Virus record (IMG/VR): IMGVR_UViG_3300038415_000014
Span: 1 to 64,000 of that record
Length of the DNA: 64,000 nucleotides
Source of the DNA: a virus
Strand: one strand, 5' to 3'
In this document: in pieces, positions 56,766 to 64,000 of the stretch
How the letters are laid out: each line of letters begins with the position of its first letter
How positions within the stretch are numbered: position 1 is the stretch's first letter
The notes under the pieces: model-generated
Told to the model about the DNA's origin: nothing
The model's input: the letters and a program-made list of their open reading frames with translations, nothing else
The model's database searches: none
Position numbers and translations under genes: made by a program

Positions 56766-58958
56766 TCAATTCGACCCCACCATCAAGGCTCCTTGGAGCG
56801 GCAAACCAGTGATCCAGTCCAGGGATGGGGATCCTGGCGGCATCATCGGCGTTCCACGTGAAACACCGAGGACTGCCGTTGGTCCCCCAATCTGGACCCG
56901 AGGAGCAGTCAGCATGATGATGGTCGATGCTGTCAAGTTCATCGCCAACCCGGCTGTAATCGCAACCGCTCCGAGTCCGGCCGTCATCGAGATGGCGCCT
57001 GCGCCGGTGGAAAGGGTCACAGCTCCAACCCCAGTGGTAACAGAAATGGCGCCAGTACCAACCGTGACTGAGTATGCTCCCGCGGGACAGTTTACGGCTA
57101 TGGCTCCGGCGGCTACCGTAGTGGTCTTTGCGCCCGCGACGATGTTCTCGATATGGCCGCCCGCGAGGATCGTACAGAGCTTTCCGCCTAAGGCCACCGT
57201 CTCTTGGTAGATGAGGGCATAGTAGTTCTGAGTCTTCCCCGAGATAGTGGCGTTCCACCCGCCCACATTGACATTCAGACCGTTCAACCCGTGGAGGTTG
57301 ATGGTACTTGCCTTGGTCGTGTGACTACCATCTACGGTCTTCTGGTAGCTCCCCTGGACCACCTGGATGTCGGTTCCCGAGATGTTGACCTCGTTGTTCC
57401 CCTGGACGTCGACACTGTGGGCGACATCATCAACAGAGTTCGATCCCCCTCGGAAGATGTTCTTGATGGCCCCTCGATAGTTCGTCGTAATGCATTGGCC
57501 ATTGGCATCGGACCCGACGTCGAGGAAGATCCCACCGTCGCAGGTGAGATGAATCGAGTACTTCTCCGGTGTGTTGGCGCCTATCCGAGCCTTGAGGCAG
57601 CCTTCTAGGTTGGCCTCAACCGAGATGTTCTTCGACGAGTAGTTCTCGTTGGAAGAAGCCGGGATGTTTGCGAACAACTTCCCCTGCTTCGAGACCGCAA
57701 TCGCGAATGGGCTCCTTGATACGCCCCTCGGGGGAGAGATCTTGAATAGGTAGGCCGCAGCCATCGTCAGGGCCTCGTCCACCGTGGTGCTCGGCGGGCG
57801 GAGACACTCCTCCATCACGAACCCGGCCCCTGGAACGCCTATCTGGTCAAAGGACTCAAAGATCTTTGGTTTCAGGACCTTACCGTACTGGCGCTGACCC
57901 AGCGTAGAGAACGGGTCATTCCCAACTACGGTCCCAAGGACATACTCGATGTACGCGCGAGGGCGGTCCATGCCGAACCCATCGATCTCCTCAAGCACCT
58001 CTTGAGTCAGGTCCGTGTCGTGTCGAACCTCTATCCGGCGCTCAGTAAAAGCCCTGAGAGATCCACCGTTTAGTGGGTCCTCAAAGTTGATAGCCGCGTT
58101 GCCTGAGGCATAGAAGACTTGGCGCCCATTGGAGAAGGTCAGTGACGGGAACTCGGTCTCGTCATTGATACGGTCGAGAGCCTTGTGGGTAGTCGGGTCG
58201 ACGAAGGTTGACCCAGTAACACCAGCCGCAGACAGATCATCTCGACCAAAGTATCGAGAGTCTTGTCCTCGAACTACGTTGGTGATCGCCCCGTTGGCAT
58301 CCGTCTGGAAGATCTCCAGGGGCAGGTTCATGGCCCCTCGCCGGACAGCCCCAGAGAACATGTAGGCAGCCGAGTCTGACTCCGCTCGATGAAGGGCCTG
58401 AGTGACTAGGGTTCGGTCAACATCCCGCAGCTCGAAGCTGTCACCCCCACGGTTGAAGAAGCGAACATCCTGGGACAGCTGCATCTCGGCCCCGTCCGAC
58501 GACATCCCAATGATGTCCCCAGAGCGCCCCTTGATGCGCTTGTACCTGGTGGTCGGGCCGTAGACCTTGGTAACATCGTCCACGTCCTCAGCATCAAGCT
58601 CACCAGGAGGGACCGGGGCAAAGGGGTCGAACTTCAGTCCAAGCTTGTTCCCTACCGGGATATACCCAAGAATTACTGCATCATAGAGCTGCTTGGTGCG
58701 CCGCCGATATCCGATGATGACCACAGAACCGACTTCAGGAATCCCACCAAGGAAGCTACGCGGGCCTGCCATGGGTTGGGTCAAGTCCAACTCGAAGCGG
58801 TTCCCGGACCCGGTGATGATCTTAACGTCAGCTTTGAGGTTCAGCTCATCTACTCGCGTGATGATCCCAACCTTCAGCGTGGCATGAGGGTTGTCATTGC
58901 TGGCAAAGTCACTGTTCGGGACTTTGCCATAGGGGATGTTGGGACCTAGATGGGGCAT
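56766..58958 (-). CDS. Baseplate spike protein (gp5/VgrG-like)
   Basis: 730 residues. An N-terminal OB-fold-like domain (LKVGIITRVDELNLKADVKI, IPEVGSVVIIGYRRRTKQLY) is followed by a mixed domain and a C-terminal triple-beta-helix. The helix has repeating 8-residue units such as GTGAISVT-TGVGAVTL-STGAGAIS-MTAGLGAV near residues 610-680. This is the needle that punctures the cell envelope. No lysozyme domain is fused here. It lies directly after the hub gene and before the small hydrophobic tip gene. Confidence 0.85.
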   Translation of the reverse strand: MPHLGPNIPYGKVPNSDFASNDNPHATLKVGIITRVDELNLKADVKIITGSGNRFELDLTQPMAGPRSFLGGIPEVGSVVIIGYRRRTKQLYDAVILGYIPVGNKLGLKFDPFAPVPPGELDAEDVDDVTKVYGPTTRYKRIKGRSGDIIGMSSDGAEMQLSQDVRFFNRGGDSFELRDVDRTLVTQALHRAESDSAAYMFSGAVRRGAMNLPLEIFQTDANGAITNVVRGQDSRYFGRDDLSAAGVTGSTFVDPTTHKALDRINDETEFPSLTFSNGRQVFYASGNAAINFEDPLNGGSLRAFTERRIEVRHDTDLTQEVLEEIDGFGMDRPRAYIEYVLGTVVGNDPFSTLGQRQYGKVLKPKIFESFDQIGVPGAGFVMEECLRPPSTTVDEALTMAAAYLFKISPPRGVSRSPFAIAVSKQGKLFANIPASSNENYSSKNISVEANLEGCLKARIGANTPEKYSIHLTCDGGIFLDVGSDANGQCITTNYRGAIKNIFRGGSNSVDDVAHSVDVQGNNEVNISGTDIQVVQGSYQKTVDGSHTTKASTINLHGLNGLNVNVGGWNATISGKTQNYYALIYQETVALGGKLCTILAGGHIENIVAGAKTTTVAAGAIAVNCPAGAYSVTVGTGAISVTTGVGAVTLSTGAGAISMTAGLGAVAITAGLAMNLTASTIIMLTAPRVQIGGPTAVLGVSRGTPMMPPGSPSLDWITGLPLQGALMVGSN

Positions 58959-58960
58959 GA

Positions 58961-61900
58961 TTATCCAAGCTGATTCAATTGAAGCTGTAGATTGGCTATG
59001 GTCTGAGGATCACCCTTGTTGGCTTGTAGGTTGGCTATCTGCTGAGATAACTGAGCTTTCTTTTGGTTCTTCTGTAGGTTGGACCCAAAACTTGAGAACG
59101 CCTGTGACAGGTTGTTTCTAGATGACACCGCCTGTTGAGCTGTAGCTACAGGATCCCCCAAGGCTGCTCTATTAGGAGAAGAGAACGGTGGTGCAAAGTT
59201 CCCGTATGCTTGATCCTGAGCAGAGGTAGTGAACAGGTCAGGTTGTTTTCGAACATCTGGGGTTACCCCAGATGGGTCACCTCGTAGGGAGTTCTCCAGT
59301 TGCTGGTGAGGACCATCCAAAGCCTTGTAGAGAGTAGCCAAGTACTGTTCGACTCTTTGAAACACATCACTGGACTTGGCTATTGAGGGCAGGGGCTGGG
59401 TAAGATCTTCTTCAGCCAGTAGCGAGAACGAGGTGCTAGAGCCACCTGCCGTACTACTACCTTGAAGTGACTCACCAGCTGCTGAGGATGACTGGCTGAT
59501 AGAGCTAACTTGATAGCCCACATTGATGAAGGCCAAGTCGTCCCGTCCTGTTTGACAGCTACACTGAGGATCGCCAGGTACTAGGTCAGAACGAATCGTC
59601 ATCTCAGCCAGAGTTAGGGCGCGCGAGAGGGTCGAGGCCTCTACACTTGCGGGTACCCCTTGAGCTTCAGGAGACCCAAGAGGGGCGATGTCCACGAAGT
59701 TGTTCGAGGTTGATGTGAACTGAGGAGTCTTCAAACCATCCTGCCCAGTAACCAGGGCTGCAGCTGTCTGCACATCATCGGGAGTGAGCCGAGCTACGGT
59801 GTCAGCTGGGTTGGTATAGGCAGTCGTGACCGCCGTAATGCCCTGGGATTGAGCATTGAGCGTGGACAAGAGGTCACCCGCGAGAGCCAACTGAACCCCC
59901 ACTTGCACAGAAGTGTTCTTGCCCCCTGGGTTGTAAATCAGAGACCCGTCACTTAGAGAGACTCCACGTCCGTACCTAAAGTGTCCGATAACCTCAAAAC
60001 CCCTCTCGTCAGAAACTGGACGAACCATGGTATTCGGGTTGTCGAGCTTAATCGTGGTATCCTTGAACGTAACGTTCGAAGTGTCCCCTGATACCGTGAT
60101 GTTCTTTGATGGCATCAAGGCAAACTGAGTGACGGACTTGTTCACATCATAGGCATAGACGTAGACACCTGCAGAATTGAGGCCATATGAGTACCTGTTG
60201 TGAGAATACTTGTTCTGGATGTTGGCCCACTTGTCTAGTGAAACTCTAACTTCGTCCAAGGCTTGTTGCTGTTCTTGTCGTTGCGCTACCTTGCTCTTGT
60301 TGGACTTACTCACTACGGTGTTGGTACCAGGATTCTTTTGACCGGCGACATTGGTATATGCTGAACGAGGGTCATAGGGTCTGGAGTAGACCATCACCAC
60401 ATTGGGGTACCCGACGATCTTGCCCGTTTTTGGGTGACGAAGAATCAGTGGTTGGTAGGGGTCAAGCGTCTTCGGGTCATCCGGATTGACATTGATAGGC
60501 GGCAAGGTTGCCGCATCCCCTAGATCCAACTTGAAGGAGGTTTGAGCTAGCTGACGGGTGGTGAGGGGCGATGTGGTAGCATCAGTCTGGGTAGTCACTA
60601 CCTTGGAATTCTGGTTGGTAGCAGACTTGGACTTAAGGGCCCCAGTGTTCAACGTGGAAATCCCTTTGGGTGCAACGAACTTCTGCCTACGCGCAGTGAG
60701 GGATAGTGATGTTGTTGTCCTACCCCCAAATTGAATGTTGTGGTTTAACCCACGGATGTACCAGATCTCGTCGAGAGGGGCGATGTAGACTGGGAACCCA
60801 AGACGAAGCTCAGGTCGATGAGGGATAGTGATAGTAGCCTGGTTGCGCTTGCTATTGATCCTATCGAGGATGTCCAACCCATGGTAGAACATCCGCATGG
60901 TATCGCCCATGAACTCAGACGGATAGGTGTGAGATCTCCAACCATACTTTCTAAGCAGGTGGTAGTCCGTGACGCTGGTGAACGGGGTGACCTCAGCTCC
61001 TAACCCATAGTCGATGCTACCTCCGAAGTTACCTTCGATGGTCAGCTGAGTGACTACCTCGGACTCAGAGTCCGTAAAGTCCCAATCGAGAATATCGATG
61101 TCCTGAATCCAAGAGATTGGCTTGTTGGATAGGATATCCAGATTGTAGAAGGGGGGCTTAAAGACGATGTCCCCAGTGACATCCATGTAGAACTCGAACC
61201 CTACTGCCTCCTTGCAGAGATTAGCAATTTCAAGCTTGGTCTGGTACTCTGACTGCCAGAAGTTGACCTCACCTGCTGAAGGAAATTGGGTCCTAAATGC
61301 AGTAACTCCTGGGTCAGTCGGGTCGAAGATCAGCTGAGCTGCCGCGGCCCCTCCGTTAGCATTTCTAACTGCATTGGCAATTGTTTGCTGTCCAGGAGTG
61401 GCCTTTCCTGACTTGTAGGCATGCGCAAGAGAGTCACCTCGGATGGCAATCCCATTGACCCCATAGAGCAGCAGGTTGGAGCGGATCTTAGTGAACCTGC
61501 TCTCCCAATACTGCATAATGTCGCCCATCGCCGCCCTGAAAGTGGCCTTCTGAGCTTGCTCCTTGGTCAAGCTTGTGAGCGACCCTGTGGCGACGATGGC
61601 ATCACCAAAAGCCATGTTGGACAGTGAGAAGATCGTATCATAGACGTTGGTCCCGTAGAGCGTGTTTCCAAAGATAGATCGGCCCAACTGAGGGTTGGCC
61701 CCGGTAAATGCCGGGTTGATATTCATCCTGCAGAGTTCCCACCACTTCAGGATGTCCGCACATTGAATGGTTACTGTATGCTCTCCGCCGGAGAAACTAC
61801 TCCCGACTTCGGTTACTAAACCCCAGAATAAGGGGTAATACTGGGGTAACCCCTCCAGTGTGTAGTAGCCTTTGGAGTAAATCTCGACCTCCATCATCGT

Positions 61901-62167
61901 CGTGATGACGGGGTTACCGTTGAAATAGAAGTCATCGAGCGTGTGGCGAGGAACACTCAGGCTGATGCTGGCGCTACCAGGGACGCTATCAATGTCGAGG
62001 TTCACCTGGATGCTCGTGATGTACTTGCCTAGGTCGAATTTTCTTTTACAGCTCGGGCAGCCAATTAGATCGGTCTCTCCATTGATGAAGACCATAGCAT
62101 CTGGCGCAATGGCTATTGTAGGCCTCAGATTAGGCTGGTAATTACCTTGGAATGGTCCGCGCGGCAT
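58961..62167 (-). CDS. Baseplate hub protein (gp27/gpD-like) with extended C-terminus
   Basis: 1068 residues. The N-terminal part has a C37-P-S-C40 knuckle, then hub-like strands (DIDSVPGSASISLSVPRHTL, then YYPLFWGLVTEVGSSFSGGE, HTVTIQCADILKWWELCRM) typical of late control protein D/gp27 families. The later C-terminal 500 residues are extra: Gln/Asn-rich and Ala/Ser-rich segments and a coiled-coil end (KNQKKAQLSQQIANLQANKG). The spike gene follows after two bases. The protein forms the central baseplate ring on which the spike sits. Confidence 0.8.
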   Translation of the reverse strand: MPRGPFQGNYQPNLRPTIAIAPDAMVFINGETDLIGCPSCKRKFDLGKYITSIQVNLDIDSVPGSASISLSVPRHTLDDFYFNGNPVITTMMEVEIYSKGYYTLEGLPQYYPLFWGLVTEVGSSFSGGEHTVTIQCADILKWWELCRMNINPAFTGANPQLGRSIFGNTLYGTNVYDTIFSLSNMAFGDAIVATGSLTSLTKEQAQKATFRAAMGDIMQYWESRFTKIRSNLLLYGVNGIAIRGDSLAHAYKSGKATPGQQTIANAVRNANGGAAAAQLIFDPTDPGVTAFRTQFPSAGEVNFWQSEYQTKLEIANLCKEAVGFEFYMDVTGDIVFKPPFYNLDILSNKPISWIQDIDILDWDFTDSESEVVTQLTIEGNFGGSIDYGLGAEVTPFTSVTDYHLLRKYGWRSHTYPSEFMGDTMRMFYHGLDILDRINSKRNQATITIPHRPELRLGFPVYIAPLDEIWYIRGLNHNIQFGGRTTTSLSLTARRQKFVAPKGISTLNTGALKSKSATNQNSKVVTTQTDATTSPLTTRQLAQTSFKLDLGDAATLPPINVNPDDPKTLDPYQPLILRHPKTGKIVGYPNVVMVYSRPYDPRSAYTNVAGQKNPGTNTVVSKSNKSKVAQRQEQQQALDEVRVSLDKWANIQNKYSHNRYSYGLNSAGVYVYAYDVNKSVTQFALMPSKNITVSGDTSNVTFKDTTIKLDNPNTMVRPVSDERGFEVIGHFRYGRGVSLSDGSLIYNPGGKNTSVQVGVQLALAGDLLSTLNAQSQGITAVTTAYTNPADTVARLTPDDVQTAAALVTGQDGLKTPQFTSTSNNFVDIAPLGSPEAQGVPASVEASTLSRALTLAEMTIRSDLVPGDPQCSCQTGRDDLAFINVGYQVSSISQSSSAAGESLQGSSTAGGSSTSFSLLAEEDLTQPLPSIAKSSDVFQRVEQYLATLYKALDGPHQQLENSLRGDPSGVTPDVRKQPDLFTTSAQDQAYGNFAPPFSSPNRAALGDPVATAQQAVSSRNNLSQAFSSFGSNLQKNQKKAQLSQQIANLQANKGDPQTIANLQLQLNQLG

Positions 62168-62170
62168 GAG

Positions 62171-64000
62171 TTAGGTACCACCTGTTGAGGGGTTACGAGC
62201 ATCGAAGCTTGCAGCTTCAGTAGCATTGAGGGAGGCGTAGACCGAAGGATCTAGCCCTGGTGGTAGAGCTACTTGACCCCCTCCAGTGTTTGAAACCAAA
62301 CTCTGATTGGAAGTTGTCGGTAGTGGCTGCACATTCTGCGCCGACTTGAGGACATTGAAGTCAGTTTCTGTAGGCCCATCCAGAAGGAATGTAGCCCTTA
62401 CAGTGAATTCAATGTTGTATTCCAACGAGTATGGGGTAGTGTCCGCCTCGGTGACATTGAAACTATCAAACGATCCAATGTACAAGGTGTTGTCATAGTA
62501 GATGTAGATCGACCCAACGAGTGACAATCTTGCCAGTAGGTTGTTCTTGATGGTTGTATCGTTGAAGGTGTTCACGAACAACCCACCGTTGTTCCTATAA
62601 AGTAGGTACAAGCTCAAGAAGTTCTGGTAACTAGCTGAGTACTGACGAGCCACGCGCGTTAGACCAGGGCCACCACCTAGATTGTTTGGGTCCTTGCTAG
62701 GTTGTGAGTCGATGGCAAAGAAGGCCGCGATCTTGCCCGAGAGGCTCATCTTGTCTTGTTGCTCACCCCAGTGTTCAATGATAGGGCCTTCTCGCGTGAA
62801 GTTCCCATCCGAGACAACCCTCTCAGAGCTGATCTTGAAGCTAGCTGGGTTGACTAGGAGACGCAACGGAGGTGTAGTCCGCATGATGTCCAGGGCCAGA
62901 GCAGTCATAGCCGCTTCAGCTTTCTGGGCATTCTGATATTGTTGACCGAGCTCGGTCTTGTTCAGGTCAACCCTATCGGCGGTCTTGTCGTCATTCTTCC
63001 GAGCTGCACTCGCGTTAGGTGAACCGTCGGTGTTCCAATCCCCATTGGAACCATCTTGAGGTTGGACCGCCTGGGCTAGCAATGGACAGTTAGCCCCATA
63101 GACAGAGCCAGAGTTGAACCGGTATTTATTCTGTGGAGTTAGACCCCTTCCACCATTGGTGCTAGACCCTGGAGACGTCATATCCATGTACTGAAACTGA
63201 GTCTGATTAAAGGCGCAACAATCAGGAGCACCTTTTGGGATGCCACTAGCATCACTTAGACTTACCCCTGTACCTTTCATACCATTCGCAACCTGGGACA
63301 AGTTAGCAGGGAACCCATCGTAATAACCCCTAACAGAAGCGGTGAAATACCCTGCTTGAGCCAAAGAGGTGATATACCCAAGGGCGTCCCCACTCTGAGC
63401 TGCAGTTACTGTATTTGGGCTATTAGTTACATGCCTGATGAAGGCCTGTGCTCCAGCTTGTGTGTTATCAAACGCCTTGTAGTAGTTGCCATCGGATGCC
63501 AAGTAACTAGGAGTGTTTGCTGGTGGGGTATTCCCATAATTGACCATATTCCCGAAGTTATTACTGTATGAGTTACCACTAGTCTCCCTGAGACACTGAG
63601 CAGTATAGAACTGAATCTCAGTTGGGGTAGGCTCAGTACCAGTCACAGCTCGATAAGCATCAGTCATAGTGCTGTAGAGTTGGGGTACAGAGAAGTGCGT
63701 CAGTCGGGCATCAGTGCTCTTAGGGTCTATAGGCGCTCCTGCTGGTGACTTGATACCCCCATTCAAGGCCCCAGATCCTTGATCTATTGAGTATCCAGCT
63801 GAAGTAATATATGGCCCACCTGCTGAACCACCAGGCCCCAAAGTCCCTCCAGCTGCTGTAGACTTGGGACCATTGAAGTCCAACTCCTGAGTTGGATACC
63901 CCTGAGTCGCGCCTATCGAGGCCGACCTGTCCAAAGTCTTTCCAGTGATATTCGCTGTAGGAGGGATGAGCCCAACCACGAATAGCTTTGGATTAGCTTT
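62171..64000 (-). CDS. Tail protein with lysozyme-like region, cut by the window's right edge
   Basis: The frame stays open to base 64000 (KANPKLF before an internal GTG at 63977-63979, which lacks a ribosome binding site), so the true start is probably outside. A region about 95-240 residues after that GTG contains TPTEIQFYTAQCLRETSGNS, then NNFGNMVNYGN and AFDNTQAGAQAFIRHVTNS, consistent with a lytic transglycosylase or lysozyme-like fold with a catalytic Glu. The C-terminal half (LLVNPASFKISSERVVSDGN, then ITEADTTPYSLEYNIEFTVR-like strands) resembles LysM-type baseplate adaptors next to the hub. It is a tail-associated peptidoglycan hydrolase candidate, possibly the wall-opening enzyme. 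Confidence 0.75.
   Translation of the reverse strand, partial: KANPKLFVVGLIPPTANITGKTLDRSASIGATQGYPTQELDFNGPKSTAAGGTLGPGGSAGGPYITSAGYSIDQGSGALNGGIKSPAGAPIDPKSTDARLTHFSVPQLYSTMTDAYRAVTGTEPTPTEIQFYTAQCLRETSGNSYSNNFGNMVNYGNTPPANTPSYLASDGNYYKAFDNTQAGAQAFIRHVTNSPNTVTAAQSGDALGYITSLAQAGYFTASVRGYYDGFPANLSQVANGMKGTGVSLSDASGIPKGAPDCCAFNQTQFQYMDMTSPGSSTNGGRGLTPQNKYRFNSGSVYGANCPLLAQAVQPQDGSNGDWNTDGSPNASAARKNDDKTADRVDLNKTELGQQYQNAQKAEAAMTALALDIMRTTPPLRLLVNPASFKISSERVVSDGNFTREGPIIEHWGEQQDKMSLSGKIAAFFAIDSQPSKDPNNLGGGPGLTRVARQYSASYQNFLSLYLLYRNNGGLFVNTFNDTTIKNNLLARLSLVGSIYIYYDNTLYIGSFDSFNVTEADTTPYSLEYNIEFTVRATFLLDGPTETDFNVLKSAQNVQPLPTTSNQSLVSNTGGGQVALPPGLDPSVYASLNATEAASFDARNPSTGGT

Noticed and set aside
56698-57258. 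186-residue minus-strand frame in another phase inside the spike gene
   Set aside because: Arg/Ser/His composition and full overlap with the spike's beta-helix repeat region; the spike frame shows family motifs, this one none.

Overview
The window is part of the genome of a large contractile-tailed (myovirus-type) double-stranded DNA phage. The evidence is a baseplate set (J-like wedge protein, gp27/gpD-like hub, gp5/VgrG-like spike, several very large tail-fibre-like proteins) next to a phage replication set (family A DNA polymerase, primase zinc domain, DnaB-like helicase, SNF2-type ATPase, RecA-like ATPase, ThyX). Genes are packed with 0-3 nt spacers or TGATG/ATGA/TAATG overlaps, there are five free-standing homing endonuclease genes, and no ribosomal or housekeeping genes. 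No terminase, portal or capsid gene lies in the window, and no tRNA or CRISPR array was recognised. Every gene but one is on the minus strand, so transcription runs from high to low coordinates. Two lipoproteins with classical lipoboxes suggest a diderm (Gram-negative) host. The Thr-Gly-Gly-rich linker and RCC1 propeller of the plus-strand lipoprotein resemble surface proteins I associate with Myxococcota, but that host guess is weak.

Layout. 64000-28457: virion genes, mainly baseplate and tail fibres, starting with a protein cut by the right edge that carries a lysozyme-like region, then hub, spike, giant tail proteins, baseplate J and fibre proteins. Three homing endonucleases sit between them. 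28395-26629: the single plus-strand gene, a secreted RCC1-propeller lipoprotein with its own promoter and a shared hairpin terminator. 26441-25835: a short holin-like plus lipoprotein pair (probable lysis genes). 25760-15440: replication genes (SNF2 ATPase, a loader-like zinc protein, helicase, primase zinc domain, DNA polymerase), then DUF2997- and DUF1257-like genes. After a terminator at 15378-15405 comes a Ycf46-like AAA+ ATPase. 13715-7798: RecA-like ATPase, a frameshifted deoxynucleotidase, ThyX, a DUF5662 protein and unknown genes. 7723-1: ClpX, a nitrilase-superfamily amidase, and a cluster of small unknown proteins.

Main points to follow up. (1) At least nine unknown proteins, in the leftmost 6 kb and at 24867-25760, share a short terminal segment of the form ED-A-L-x3-R-[VI]-x2-R-[YF]. 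One 25-residue gene is nothing but this segment. It looks like a localisation, packaging or degradation tag, and it surrounds a phage ClpX. (2) A homing endonuclease has seven tandem C-x-H...C-x2-C zinc modules in front of an endonuclease VII-like domain. (3) The three-gene set DUF2997, DUF1257, Ycf46-like ATPase is carried by a phage. (4) Two homing endonuclease genes are flanked by imperfect direct repeats of the gene junction they interrupt. (5) A HAD-family deoxynucleotidase is broken by a single -1 frameshift. (6) A roughly 60-residue module recurs in three different giant virion proteins.
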